Counted from the stretch's first letter, positions 45,425 to 57,805 are shown. The stretch: DNA of 64,000 nucleotides from Spirometra erinaceieuropaei (GCA_902702965.1 CACRXP010000031.1:1894367-1958366); one strand, 5' to 3'. The notes: generated by a model from the sequence alone, not told the origin. Numbers and translations are program-made.

Positions 45425-45430
45425 ATTAAA
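45425..45430 (+). terminator. Possible polyadenylation signal ATTAAA
   Basis: ATTAAA lies about 250 bases after the stop codon and is followed by a GT-containing stretch. I see no AATAAA closer. Assignment is tentative. Confidence 0.25.
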
Positions 45431-46840
45431 TTTCAAGTGATGTCAGATGCGGATATCGCTGTTGCCATAGGGGCCATAGATGTATCAGACGGTTCGGGCA
45501 AGTGAGGAATGATGTCCTCTAGCCCAGTAGGGAATCGGCGTCGGAGCTCACCAGGAACCATGTGAAATTCAGACAGACCCCTGTAATATGGCAGAAAATG
45601 GTACAATGACGTAAGCAAATGTGCTTTATTCTAAGAAAGTCAGAACTAACTGTCACTGACAGATCTGCCCCGCGTCGTTTCGTGCAGTGAGAAATGGAGG
45701 AAAGTCAAGGGTGGAAGGAACGGTTTCCTAAACCGGTGTCACAATAAGAGCCTTCCTAGTCTGCCGAGAGTTCTCGGGGCCGACACGACTGACGGACCCT
45801 GGGCGGAAATCCTGCGTGATACTCAAAGACTCCCCCATCAAGGGTCCAAAGGTCGCATACTGTTTACTCTCCTTGACCAGGGTTGGCGCTGAGTTGCGCT
45901 AACTCGTGCGTCGTATATGACGACGACGCCCATAATGCCGTGAGCTTACTGGTGACCCGAATGTCGATCCGCTTATAGTAAGGAACGTTTGGCAGCATCC
46001 ATCATGGTTCTTATTTTTGCGCTCAGAACGTCTCGACAGCAGAAGTCAAGGCAAATGAAGGGAGGTATGGACGCAGTGATTAGTGTATCTACAGTACCCA
46101 CATGTAAGTTCATGTCTACTAGTTCGGTACCCGAAACGGATTTCGGAGAGGTTGTTCCAGATCCCAGTTAGGCGGGTAGTGCCATAAAGGCTGGTATAAC
46201 TCTAGCTGTTACAAACTTTTCTATTCTATTACGGGGTCGGTGATAACTTAAAAATGATGCTTGGTTGACAGCTATGGTTAGCAAGTCTACCTGATCAACC
46301 ATTTCGATAAGGCGTTTTAATGCGAACACTGTTACTCATTTGAAATACTGTAATAACACAGAAGCAGGTGCCCAGCGATTTGGGAATCATGGGATAGTTT
46401 GGCGGTTCTTAATGTCACATATCTGTGTTGTTGATAAAATATAAGTCAGGAAGAAAGCATTTCAAGGGAAGCTGAAATTTCCAGCCAGTTGGCCGTATTC
46501 AGTTTTACTTCCTGCTGCGTCGCTTAAAAACTTGTCACCTTTAGAAGAAGACGAAGATGCAGTCGCTGGGAAAAGAAGTCTACTGGCCTTACGTGTCGGA
46601 CCCCCCTCGCGGCCATCATCAGAGACAGCCGAAGAGAAGGCTAGTAGGGGCACAAGGACAGCAGTGTTTATAGGTCAGGCCATCACACGCCCACTATATT
46701 TGGCAGTATTTGATACGACGATGGCTTATTGGTCCGTACCCGAGTCGTTAATGGCCGTGATTTCATCACTGTTAACGGTTCTTGGCGTGACGACCACTCG
46801 GCAGTTTGGCTCACTGTCACCGGAAGTGCTGGTTGCTTAC
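45431..46840. other. No recognisable gene
   Basis: A 120-codon plus frame (46532-46894) is the longest. It has acidic and then hydrophobic segments but no family I recognise, and its end overlaps a PLE remnant on the other strand. Confidence 0.4.
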
Positions 46841-46844
46841 GTCC

Positions 46845-47040
46845 CCCTCACTATGCTAAATGTTTTTGTTCAGGCAAAATTACAGTACAGATAATAGAGG
46901 TTGAAGGTCATTACGCTTGTTAATTGGATGCGGGTCAGTTAACCATGACTCAAGCAGCTCGAGGATCATGCAGTTGCGAGAATTTCGGTCTCGTCAAATT
47001 TAAAGGTGTGGCTGGGTCGATCTGCCTCTACTGGCCTTTT
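46845..47040 (-). pseudogene. PLE GIY-YIG endonuclease C-terminal fragment
   Basis: The minus strand reads HTFKFDETEILATA and then, after a frame change, ELLESWLTDPHPINKRNDL. This corresponds to ISRELLQSWFNG and its surroundings in PLE1. Nothing of the RT is found nearby. It abuts a PalTA MITE at 47100. Confidence 0.7.
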
Positions 47041-47099
47041 CACGACTGCCTCTCGTAATAGGTTCGTGTGGGAAGCCGAAACGCGGGGCTAATAATATT

Positions 47100-48102
47100 C
47101 AGTTAGTGACCGATCTCATGAAGTGTTGGCTGAGATTCTGAAATGTATTTTCGATTAGGAAGGATTACTTTGGCGCGGTTGTAATACTGATTATCTTGCA
47201 GCACAATCCTTTAATATTTCGGACTTGGCAGAATGTCAGCTTTTGAATGCACGGTTTTTAAATCTCCCGCAGGAACCGTACAGGACACAGAATTACTACT
47301 TTATTAGCATGCATTTTTCCCGTCGGCTTTCGATGGTCTTGCAAATTCAAATATATTTTATAGAAACCATGAATAAATGTATACTTTCTTTCAGTCGTTT
47401 GATAGAAGATAACGTCATCTTCATATTTTTTACTCGAAGACGGAGTATAATGAGGCTTTAAAAAGTTTTCTAATTGCGAATGATTTGTTGCCTGGTCGGT
47501 CGTCGCATTAGCGCCTAGTGATTTCAGTCGATAAGGTGCATGATCTCCGCGTAAAAAATTACATATTACATATGCATATTCTTCTATGCCTTTGAGAACA
47601 TATCATACAGAGTCCATAAATTTTTTCAATGAATGTGAACCATGTTGTACATTTCATGAGAAGCAGTGGCAAACGGGCAGGTACGATGCTATGGGAATGG
47701 GCATTGCGCGGTCTTAAAAAATCTCATAATTAGCAACTTTTGTAAACCTTATGATACTCCTTTTTAGGGTATAAAATAAAAAGATGACGTGATTTTATAT
47801 CAAACGACTGAAAGAAGACATATATTTGTTCATGGTTTCTATAAAATATATTTGAATTTGCAAGACCATAAGAAACCAATAGGAAAAATGCATGCTTCTA
47901 AAGTAGTCATTTTGTTCCGAGTACACTCCCTACGGGAGTCTGAGAAGGAGTGTATTCAAAAGCTGACAACCTGCCAAGTCCGAAATATTATAGGATTATG
48001 CCGCAAGTTAGTCAGTATTACCACCGCGCCTAAGTAATTCTTCCTAGTCGAAAACGCATTTGAGAATTCTGGCCAACACTTTATGAGATCGGTCACCCAG
48101 TG
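47100..48102. mobile_element. PalTA palindromic MITE (about 1.0 kb)
   Basis: The left end CAGTTAGTGACCGATCTCAT pairs with the right end ATGAGATCGGTCACCCAGTG. The centre is near 47600. Its interior is closest to the 6369-7360 copy (GGTATAAAATA; CTTGCAAATTCAAATATATT). Confidence 0.78.
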
Positions 48103-50330
48103 TACTTGTTTCAGCATAGTCATCTTCTAAACTGCCACCTGGAACTCGCCTATACGTTTCTATCGGATTGTCACCTTTGTTACAACGGGTAGTGTAGGCG
48201 CTAACTGCCTGTTGGATCGACCCCAATCTACCTTCCATGTGCAGGGCATCTACCTCTAGCGCATCTCACACATCCGTGTGTTTCCCGATTGGTACTATTG
48301 AAGCGGCCCAGTCCTGTTTAAATCAACACGGAGGTGTGGAAACGTGATGATAGTGATGAAATAACGGCTGCCGTCCACCAATTCCCAACCCAGTTACCTC
48401 CTCTCCGTGCAGCGGAAAGGGGATGTTACTTTTGTTTGGCGCATTTGGGCGGAGTCGTCACCATGACAACCATTTCAAAAAATTGCGTTGCGCGGCCTTA
48501 AGGATACTCTCAATGGCTGAGATTCGTTGGTACTTTAAAATGTGGAGAAGCTAGCCTACAACATCCTAGATCACTTGGCTTATCGTTTGTAGCTGGGGCT
48601 TGCCTTTCAGTAAAAATAATGATCCGATTAACTTCAAAGGAATAGAAGTGTGACAAGTAAGACGCTAGAATTTCAAAAAGAGAACTCAGGGCCTTTAATC
48701 ACATAAAGTGGCACAGTATAGGAGTACGAAGATTTCAAATGAGTATTGCGCCCATAGCAGACATATTACTTAAGAAAGCTGCCAGTGTGGGGTAAAGTTC
48801 CTTTTTGTGTACAGAATAAGGTGTTGCGTCTGAGATCATTAAGAGGGGGGAGGATTTAAAGGACGGGTTTAAGATCAACAGTTACCGAACACGCTGACAA
48901 CATGACAGAGTGCTGACTAACTAGGTGTGGGCGTGACAGATATAAATTCGCGAATTCAGGCGAGAAATAAACACAATGGGATCTTCCTTGTGCATTCGAA
49001 ATACCATCAAGCTCCCTTAGAACGGGCCGCACGTTGGATGCGATGTACCCATACGGAGGCTAGATCGGTGCACGTCACGCGTTACTGGGCTGCACATCCA
49101 TATCACTTGCCATACATGGCGGGGGGGGGGCGGTTGCGACACACCTAGGTGCAGACTCAGGCCGCGCCCAACTCCTCCCCCAGATCTTCTTAATTTTGTC
49201 ATGACATTCGGGTCAGGTAAATAAGGAGGAGGAAGGGCGAGTGCGATAAACGCAGCGCATGTACGCTATTATTGCAAACTAGGTCACGAGCGAGTCACAG
49301 TTCCTGCGGCCATCCTGCTGTGGGACACATGATGGACATTGACGGAATCAACGGTTGAATCGTCGGCGCCATCAATTAATTTATTGATAAGGATGGAATG
49401 GGCTTCAATGCGTAAACCGCCGTCTGATTATGCCTCAAACGCTTCTTGACACCACCCACAGTGTTGCTGGAAAGAGCCTCTGCAGTCGCCCGACAGAGCA
49501 CTGACGTATGAAAAAGGAAAGAACGCGTAAGCATGCGAGGCGAGTATCCATGAGAATAGCAACGGGGTGTATTCCTCAATGTCGCTGGCCTGAAGAAATT
49601 AAGTCTACAAGGACGTACTAGCCGTGAGGGCTTGGGTGCCTGACCACTAATGAACGGACTAGGTCCTGAGCCGATCTACACCGGCCACTTCTCAACACAA
49701 CATTTTTGGAATTCACGTTTCGCATTGCGCACTAAAACAATAGGCGAAATTGTTAAATACTGTCTCAGAGAGAAAAGGTTTTCTAAGTGGGGTTTCAATA
49801 CTGAGTGGCATGTAATCTCACTCTAGAGTGCTTTGTGTAAGCGAGTATTGTGAGCTCTGAAAAAGCATGCTTACAGAAAAGGAAGGTGGACCAAAGTGAT
49901 CCTTACAGCAGTTCTCGTTTTTCATTGATTTATGATACTGCTTCACATACAGCCATACACTGAAGAAAGTAATCAGAGAATTATGCTTGTGTACAGAGGA
50001 TGTTCTAGCTCCTAACGTAAGATACTCTTATCAAGAGGTCAAACTAACCACACAACCCGGAATGTCTGGGATCCACTGATCCTGATACACTGTGCTAAAT
50101 GTTCAAGCAGATTTTCCCAGGCAATCAATCAGGAATTCACCACATAACAGTGGAATTTTGTAAATCTGCCAAAATACTTCGTAGTCAGACGGAACCAAAG
50201 ATTTTCCACAGTTCAAATACTGATATTGGTTAAGACCTTTCGATCATATTTGACATTGTTCGACTGTGGCCATAAAAACCATCCCCCTACCCGTCAACAT
50301 CCACGACTTAACAAGCAGATGGGAGAACCA
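48103..50330. other. No recognisable gene
   Basis: It includes a poly-G run near 49121-49130 and a stretch (about 49140-49210) weakly similar to 60290-60360 (GTGCAGACTCA; AGATCTTCTTA). It also holds short ORFs without domains. Near 50155 ATCTGCCAAAATACTTCG recalls a SerSINE end. Confidence 0.4.
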
Positions 50331-50508
50331 GTCGGATACGACTCCGCGGTAGTACAGGTTCAATGGCCAACCCTGACCCTAGCCCACCAAGCCCAAACAC
50401 TAACCTCCACAAACTAACTCTAATCCTAGCCCTCTAAAATTTAGCTCTGACACTAACAGCCAACCTAACTTTAACTCCCAACCTGCTCTGGAATTTAGGA
50501 TAATGTCG
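50331..50508. mobile_element. Telomere-like inverted-repeat element, copy T3
   Basis: The left end GTCGGATACGACTCCGCGGT and the right end CTGCTCTGGAATTTAGGATA match the ends of T4 (63674-63856). The interior is C-rich on this strand (AACCCTGACCCTAGCCC, CTAACCTCC, TAATCCTAGCCCTC), a degenerate telomere-like array in the opposite orientation to T4. Length is 178 against 183 bp. Confidence 0.6.
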
Positions 50509-52386
50509 AATGCAATGTGGGGAGAGGTCCATATTCTCGTGCTCAATCGGAAAACCCTAGTCGTACCAGGTTCCCAGCTGGAAATGCAGGCGGTGAGAAG
50601 CGCGCTCTCTCGTACCGGCAACCATGTTGTTTACATAACCTGAACACCGTGATTCCCTAATTGTGAAGACGCCCACGTGCGTGCGCGTACACATGGTTGA
50701 CTTCTCTGCCCCGTAGTCGCGGAGATGCCTTTCGCGAGTTGATAGAGCTGGGTCGCCTGACTTTCTAGCGCCGCTTTGCCTGGCATGATGAGGAAAATCT
50801 GTGTAAACAAAACGGCGACTCCAGAGCGATATCGCACTGGATGCGTGCTAAGACGATCCCCGTTCACAAACAAACTCAACGTACAGGACGCACCCGCCAA
50901 GTCTGAGCGAGCACCTGTTGTGTGTGGGCAGCGGCGGGGAGGGGGAGGGAGGAGGAGTTGTACTTAAGCAACCGCCGCTTCACGGTTAGGAGGGAGTTGC
51001 TGGAAAACGTCTGCATCAAATTATGATCGTACTGAGGTGACGTTAGAGGCAAGTGAAGTGAATTCTGTGTGTGAGCGCGAGTGCGCGAAAAGGAAGATCG
51101 CCTGAATGACACTGATGAGTCCCCCAATCGGCGTCATCTGAAACAGGTACATCTAGTGCTGACTGTTGTAACAACGCTAAATACTGGCCGTCAGTGGATG
51201 AACTACGCGCACACAGAGGCGGACGAGAGCATGGCCTAGCCCAGAGGCAAAATCCACTTTGCCTAAAGCGGCTTCAGTTCATTAAAATGTAATTCCCCCC
51301 GAAGACAAGCATAAGGATGCATCTTTTGGCGCATTCTTCTCGGCCCGTATAACTGAATTGGCAGAAGAAAGATGCGTACGTAGCTGGCTGGGGGTCGAAA
51401 GCCCGCATATTAACTGACGGTCATTTGCCATGGTAACCAAAATTACGACGTTGATATGTTTGTTGTTTCTATTCCAAAAGATGTCAGTAATTTACATACC
51501 ATACAGGATTCGATCTTGATTCGCCTAGGCTGGAAAGAAGTCATGTTTGCCATCTGTACTCCACTCAGTCAGTGTCAACGTAGTTTACTGAGTTGCAGGA
51601 AAGGCATGACGATCTGCCTGTTTGGTAATTTAAGATCTGGCTCATCCGAAACACTACTGATGCTTTTTTTAATGGTACGCTCCTATCGTTGACAGATGCT
51701 TTAGCGGACATTGTATTCAGTGTCGGAGATGTTTCATTGCGTTTGATTACTGGGAGTTATGGGTAGGGGGAGGGCGGGAAGAATGTGGAAGCCAACAATT
51801 GCAGTAGAGTGCTGAGAGCTGGTCTTCTGGTTATTAGGAGTTTTACAGTTCAGGTCAATCGGATGATGAGAGCGCAGACTGACTTTTACTACGAGAACTG
51901 GGATTAAAACGCAGATTGTTACATCCTCGCAGTATAGTGCGGAGGCCGTTGGCAGTCGCTTCTCATATGCATGAAAAACAGATGCCTCTTGGGTAAAAAG
52001 AAGAGCAATCATGAGAGGGTTAATCAAGTTACCATCAGATATGATTCCGGCTACACGAGAAGATGCCTTTTTGGGGGGCTTAGTCGTAATTAATGGTTAA
52101 GTCAGAGGGGGGTGATAGATGCCGCGCACTTGCTGTTGGGATGTACAGTTTATTTGACATAACAAAAACATACGCAACATAATCAAGCTACCTAGTAGTT
52201 TTTGTTTTCGTACAAAAGGCGCCGGCATTCGCCAAGTCAGTACGTATGAACTAGGAGAATTGGTAGTCTTTCCTCTGGTGTTGTTTTGGCAAAAGATGGA
52301 GGGCATCGGCGCCTGTCTGCGTAATTCCACTGAACAGCAGTGTTTAAGCAGAATAATGGCAGTATACATCAATAATCCCGAAAAAA
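50509..52386. other. No recognisable gene
   Basis: ORFs of 63-97 codons are scattered on both strands. None carries a domain I recognise. Confidence 0.4.
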
Positions 52387-52515
52387 TAAACGAAATTACG
52401 AAATGTGGTTTCAGTCAGAAAGTGATCCCAAAGTGGGGCTGTAATGCTGATAAGCATGCAACCTTATTCCTGAGCACTGTCTGCAAGCGGGGATTGCATT
52501 TCCGGCGGACCAGTA
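52387..52515 (+). repeat. PalTA terminal fragment
   Basis: AACGAAATTACGAAATGTGG and CAGAAAGTGATCCCAAAGTGGGGCTGTAATG-type sequence (starting near 52412) match the left 130 bp of PalTA. It sits directly beside the complete copy at 52519. Confidence 0.6.
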
Positions 52516-52518
52516 ATA

Positions 52519-53486
52519 CAGTAGGTCTGCTATCTTACCAAAATTCTGAAATGCGTTTTCGTTTCGAAAGGATTACCTAGGTAGGGCTGTAATCCTAATC
52601 ATCTTCAGCATAATTATATAATAATTTAGTTACCTCGAAATTCTGGCTTTCAAACGAACTTCTTTTCGGTCGCATGCAGAAAACCGCACTCCGTAAAAAA
52701 TGACTACTTAAGTAGCATGAATTTTTCTCCTTTGTTTAGACGCCATTATAAACTCAAATATATCTTACAGAAAACATGCATAAAAATATTCAAGCTTTTA
52801 TAAAATAAGTAAGAAATTAGGCCTTCCTCCAATTTTATACTTAAAGGAAGGGCAAAATCGGCTTTCAAAAAGATTTCCGCTTCCGAATAATTTTGAATCC
52901 GATCTGCCGTTACATTTACATTCAAGGTTTCCAATCTAGATGACGTGTATTTTTCGTGTACGGAAAGGCATACATTTCTCTACGGTATTAAAAGGAGGCT
53001 ATATGGGGTTCGTCAAATTTGGCGCTGAATTTAATTCATATTTTAAACTTTACAAACCACATTAGTAGACGCAGAGACACAATGTTTCATGGACGGACAT
53101 CTTACAGTATTAAAAAATCCCATGATAATAAACCTTTTTAAAACCAAATTATAACCTTTCTTCAATTATAAAACTTAAAGAAGACGTAAATTTCATCTAA
53201 ATGAGTAAAGGAATGACTAGTTTTCGCATTTTTTTATAAGTCATATTTGAATTTACAATGGCATCGAAAATCAATGAGAAAATAGCATGCTGCATAAGTA
53301 GTCATTTTTTACAGAGCATGGGTTTCTGAATGCGACCGAAAAAAGTTCGTTTGAAAACCAAAATTTCGAGACAACGGAATTATTATGGATTTGTCTGAAG
53401 ATTACAACCCTATTTAAGTAATGCTTGTGAAACGGAAACGCACTTCAGAATGTCGGTTAACATTTAATGAGTTAGCACACCCACTG
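52519..53486. mobile_element. PalTA palindromic MITE (968 bp)
   Basis: The left end CAGTAGGTCTGCTATCTTAC follows TA (52517-52518). The right end GAGTTAGCACACCCACTG precedes TA (53487-53488). The left terminus has a small deletion removing the CATGAAATG part present in other copies. Confidence 0.82.
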
Positions 53487-53868
53487 TAAGTCCGAATATC
53501 AATGTGCTGTGATTCGTTTTCTCATAGAGGCTTCCAGCGTTTCATTATCTAGAGTCTAACCACCGCCAGTGGCCCGATAGTCTCGCTACTCTTTTAACGT
53601 ACCTCAACATCTACTAAAACCTTTCTTTGCTTATCCCCGGGGTTTATCTATCTCAGCTCATCTGCTATGTTCGAAAAGGTCTCACGAATATTCGAAGGAC
53701 GTTAACAAAAGTTAAGACTATATATTACGGTTCAGCTGCCATCTGCGAGGCCTGGTAAAAAGCTCGAATTCACTTACGCTTGAGAAACGGGGGCAAGTAA
53801 CCACCGATTTTAAACTTTATTCATCCCGTCGTCCTCAGGACTGCATTAACTTTTGCTCTACTGAGAAC

Positions 53869-54444
53869 ATGGCTGGCTGTCGAGCTACATCTCCAGTACG
53901 AGCTGATCCTGGAAAAGGAGTTTCTACGAATACACTCAAAGCACGATTACTAAAATGCACATTAAATGTGCAACTCCTTTTTGACAACACACCCTATAGA
54001 CGAATAAACGTCGTTGCTATGGATTCGCCTCCTGGACTCCTCCTAGCCGATGTCTTCATGGGCAAGCTTGAGGAGTTTCAACCGAGGGGTCAAATCAATA
54101 GGCTTAAACATTACAATCGCTACGTCCATGACATCTTTGCAATCACCACAACCATCACCACTACTACTTCCATCATCATTACTACAACAACAACAACAAC
54201 AACAACTACTACTACTACTACTACCACCACCACCACAGAAACCGACACAGCTGCCCTCTTTAATTTGGTAAGTCAGGCACATCCGTCGATGAAATTCACA
54301 TTGCAGATGGAAACGGCTGATTCGCTGCCTTTCCTAAATGTCCTTCTAGACAGGCGACCTGACGGTAGTGTGCGAAGGAGCGTCTATCGGAAGAAAACCT
54401 GGTCTGGACAGTGCGCCAAATTCGGAAGTTTCGTGCGCCTCTAA
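53869..54444 (+). pseudogene. PLE2 reverse transcriptase palm segment
   Basis: In this 191-codon frame, residues 50-66 (AMDSPPGLLLADVFMGK) align with the PLE AMGSPLGPLLADVFMGKLE block. Residues 84-88 are RYVHD instead of RYVDD, losing a catalytic Asp. LPFLNVLLDRRPDGSVRRSV and YRKKTWSGQ follow. A run of about 30 residues, mostly threonine (from about residue 92), interrupts the domain where no such run is expected. Confidence 0.85.
54165..54238 (+). repeat. Trinucleotide microsatellite inside PLE2 RT
   Basis: Successive runs of ACA, ACT and ACC triplets keep the reading frame and encode polythreonine. The antisense frame reads polyserine/cysteine and is an artefact. Confidence 0.9.
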
Positions 54445-54750
54445 CAAAACCAAAAGCTAGTCTAGTGTTTGGTTCAAAGGGCTGAAAAAGTGTGTTCTGC
54501 AGACGGCATCGCAAAAACGGGTACCGTGGCAGGTTTATCACAAGGAATGTTGCTGCGCGACCGGAAGAACCCAACACGGTAACTGCCGAAAAGAAAACGC
54601 TGTTCCTCAAAGTCTCTTTTCAAGGGTACGCTGCGAGTGAACTCCTGAGAAGTTCCCTTGGTCAAGGTGTCTCATTAACTTTCTCAAAAGCAAAGGTTCG
54701 AATACTATTCTCTATTAAACCCTTTTTTACACAGAGAGGGTAAGCATCCA

Positions 54751-55029
54751 TTGCGAACTCAGAGTACATTAATGTGCAGCTATTTCTTTACTTGTTCCTG
54801 TGGATCAGGTTATTTTGGTCGCACGAGTCGGCGTCTATCCAAGAGAATACGAGAATACTTCCCAGCATGGCTGGAAAAAGGCCAAACTAGGAGCCTAAGC
54901 AGAGCTGTTCTCGCGCATGCTGTTGATTGTGAGCATCATGTGCACCCCGGCAAAGCCTTTTGCGTGATTGATGAGGCCCCATCAGGCTACCCTAAGCTAC
55001 TAGGCCAGCGCCTGTTAGCAACAGCATAA
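54751..55029 (+). pseudogene. PLE2 GIY-YIG endonuclease
   Basis: The frame reads YFFTCSCGSGYFGRTSRRLS, containing the CSCG knuckle and the YFGRT equivalent of YIG-R-T. It continues KRIREYFPAWLEKGQTRSLS, LAHAVDCEHHV and GQRLLATA at the C-terminus. REY carries the conserved helix, with tyrosine in place of the usual histidine. An upstream stop separates it from the linker frame. Confidence 0.85.
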
Positions 55030-55473
55030 GCGACCGCCATCAGGTTACGAAAACCAATCTTGTGCGCTCAGAAGAATCACATTCAGGCTCCGCACTTATA
55101 ATGGTCGAAGTTTGACTAACCCTGCAACTCTACGCGCCCTTCAGCTCTCATCCCACCCCTGGCGCTGACTGCTATAACCCCCCTCCACATTCACAGACCC
55201 CTCGTGTTTTTTAAAATGAAATTAAGTACTTTAATCCAATCACAGACATTTTTTTACTTCTACCCCGTTCCAACATACATGTGCAGACCTGACGAAAAAT
55301 TATTGAAAGCAAACGAATGCTAGCCAACTCGCATTCTAAATCTAAAATTGTGTGAATAATCACCTTCTGATAGTGATAAAAGTACGATGGGAAGATGCGA
55401 TCGGAAGAACAAGAATTTTACTCGCCTGAAATCTTGGCTGCTCACTCTGGCACATCATTAGTTTAATTTTGCC

Positions 55474-55517
55474 TCCCTCTGATGGTGAATTCAAGCGAGA
55501 ATCAGGAACGACAGAAG
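55474..55517 (+). ncRNA. Decayed hammerhead downstream of PLE2
   Basis: CTCTGATGGTGAATTC, AAGCGAGAATC and GGAACGACAG keep the order and hairpin of the 57662-57705 ribozyme. The core is changed (CUGAUGG, GGAAC, GAC), so it is likely inactive. Its position fits the downstream PLE terminal repeat. Confidence 0.55.
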
Positions 55518-56069
55518 AAAAAAATGTTCGATTTAATCGCCGTATCACCTTCTTGATTGTTTCCTGGAGCTCGTCTTTTTGCCTCTGTCGACACTGATGA
55601 GGGTATCGTCAACATGTAAATGACAGAGTTTCGATTTTTTGAGTCTAAAAATTGGAAATCTCTAGTTGGCGGGCGAGGGCCTTAGTGGCGAAACTACAGG
55701 GCTACAGTGCGACGGAGGAGAACAGTCACTTATAGTTCATCGCCTCGGTCTCCTTTCCATGACCACCTTGACTTGGCAGGGAAACCGAGTTCATCGGGCA
55801 CCGCACAATAACTGGATATTCTTCTTTCATGCATGCTTTAAGTTGCACACTCGGGTATCCGAGGTAGTTAGTCAGAGGTGATTCGTTAGGTGGGGCTACG
55901 ATTACGTTTTAGCGTACAAACGTATCCTAGGGCAATTTCTACGAGCAAGAATGGCGGCTTGAGAGTGAGCATGCTTTGAGGTACCGGCAACTGCGGTCTT
56001 AAATATTCCCACTTAATTTTTACGTTGGCCCAAGTTTACTATACTTTGTGAAGTGCACGAACAGAGATA

Positions 56070-56835
56070 CAGTCGGTGGGCAACCCTAAAAATCCAATTA
56101 TATTTCATAGAAGACATGCATATAAATATTCATTCTTTTCTCATTCGGTAGAAAATTACGTCTTCTTCCATTCTTATACTCGATGGAAGTGTATAATTTG
56201 GTTTTCAGAAACTTTTCCGATTCTCGAATAATTTTGAACTCGCTCTACCGTTACGCTTAGAGACAGGTTTTACAAACTACAAGCCGTATATTTTCTGTGT
56301 GCGGAAAACCACACATTTCTCTACGGTAATAAAGGGAGACCATATAGAGTTCATATAATTAAGCAGCGGATTTGATCCATATCGTTAACTTTACAAGCGA
56401 CATTGGTAAACGCAGAGACATGACGATTTACGAACGGCAGTTGTACGGTATTTAAATGCCCCTTTAATTAGAAACGTTTTTAAAAGCGAATTGTGTCTCT
56501 CTTTGGAGTGTAAAATTAGAGGTAAACGTAATTTTCTACTGAAGGATCAAAAGAATGAATATTTTAATGCATGTTTTCCATGAAGTATAATCGGACTTTT
56601 AGAACCATCGAAAGCCAATGGGAAAAATTCATGCTAATTAAGTAGCCATTTTATACAAGGTATGGTTTTTACGTGCGGCCCGAAGGAAGTTCACTCAAAA
56701 GCCGGCATCCTGAATTAACTGAAATATTATGGAATTATGTTGCAGGCTGTTTTGCAACCTACTTAATTAATCACTTTGAAAGGAAAACGCATTTCGCAGT
56801 TTGGGTTGACATTTCACGAGTTAGTCCATCTTCTG
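56070..56835. mobile_element. PalTA MITE, internally deleted (766 bp)
   Basis: The left end CAGTCGGTGGGC after TA (56068-56069) jumps straight to CCCTAAAAATCCAATTATAT, deleting about 230 bp. The right end AGTTAGTCCATCTTCTG precedes TA (56836-56837). Confidence 0.75.
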
Positions 56836-57621
56836 TAGACTTTTTGTATTACGCTTGTAAGAAAGGTCATTTATGAGAAAATTTCGCTTAGAAAATACAT
56901 ATTTCAGTTTAAAATTGCCCACCAGTGCCTGTGGAGTCATTTAGAAACTGATTCTTCTGAAGGACTGCAGAAAAGTTTGTCAACAGGTAACTTGAGTCGT
57001 AGACAGATGCACCAAGTGGCATTATACTCGGTGTCGGAGATGTCTTGTTATGAAGAATTACTAGGAGGTTTTTGTAAATGGTATTGCAATTAACTGCCGA
57101 GGGTTAGAAAATTCCATAGAGAGCCGATCGGTAAAAATGTGTTGGATCAGTTCCATCTTACCCGCGCAATCTCCACTTATCACAGCAAAAGCGCAGTGTC
57201 AGTAACAGAATGATTGCCCATTGAAATTAAACGTGGATTCATCAGCAGTTTCTGTTTATTGCCACAAGACAAACGATGATTGGACGGCCTCCGGAAAATT
57301 TAATCATATTACCACACGTACGGTAGATGTGCTAACTCATGAAATGCTAGTCTAAATTCCGTACACGGAAAATACGCGGCATGTAGTTTGGAAACCCTGA
57401 ATGCAAGTGTAACGACAGGTCGGGGTCAAAATTATTCGGGAATTATAAAGCCCCTTTAAAACCGAATTATGGCCTTCCTTCAAGTATAAAATTTGAGGAC
57501 GAGGTAATTTCCCTCCAGATGAGTGAAAGAATACATATTGTTTTGCACGTTTTCCATGAAATATATTTGGATATACTTGGCATCCAAAATCAACGAAAAA
57601 AGTTCACAATACTTAACTTAC

Positions 57622-57730
57622 CATCAGAAGAAGAAGCGATCGCTGGAACAATGGCTTTATTCGCCTGACGTTTCGGATTCTCTCTTGAATCCATCATCAG
57701 AGACAGTTGCAGAACTCTTACCTCACCATT
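57622..57730 (-). mobile_element. Solo hammerhead cassette inserted in a MITE
   Basis: The inserted block runs from about CATCAGAAGAAGAAGCGATC to AGAACTCTTACCTCAC. MITE sequence resumes on each side (ACTTAACTTAC; CATTTTAGAGGGCGTAG). It contains the ribozyme and its flank (GCTGGAACAATGGCTTTATT) but no RT or nuclease, so it is either a solo PLE end or a small ribozyme-bearing element. Confidence 0.65.
57662..57705 (-). ncRNA. Hammerhead ribozyme, intact core
   Basis: On the minus strand: UGUCU, CUGAUGA, a bulged U, stem II GGAUUC/GAAUCC with an AAGAGA loop, GAAAC, GUC, AGGCG. Stem I (UGUCU with AGGCG, including G-U pairs) and stem II pair, and every invariant core base is present. Stem III is the two-pair form known from Penelope-like elements, which often cleave as dimers. 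Cleavage is expected after the C of GUC. Confidence 0.85.
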
Positions 57731-57805
57731 TTAGAGGGCGTAGATTTGCAGGTGGTCGGAAAGAAATTAGTCCAAAGACCGGCATCCCGAGTATCTGAAA
57801 TATCT

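Larger units (their letters stand above)
53869..55520 (+). mobile_element. Penelope-like element 2, 5'-truncated and decayed
   Basis: The order is RT palm (53869-54444), a linker in another frame (about 54492-54743), the GIY-YIG endonuclease (54751-55029) and a hammerhead about 450 bp downstream (55474-55517). The fingers and N-terminal RT seen in PLE1 are absent, so it is truncated at its 5' side near 53.9 kb. Sequence differs enough from PLE1 to suggest a separate lineage. Confidence 0.85.
57321..57805. mobile_element. PalTA MITE remnant split by a hammerhead cassette
   Basis: The left end CGGTAGATGTGCTAACTCAT follows TA. After an internal deletion the right half runs to AAGACCGGCATCCCGAGTATC and is cut off by the foldback at 57806. 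A cassette of about 110 bp containing a ribozyme interrupts it at about 57622-57730. Confidence 0.7.

Noticed and set aside
46532..46894. 120-codon ORF as a real gene
   Set aside because: No recognisable domain, no splice context, and its end overlaps a PLE nuclease fragment on the other strand.
54043..54282. Serine/cysteine-rich antisense protein
   Set aside because: It is the antisense reading of the triplet microsatellite in PLE2.
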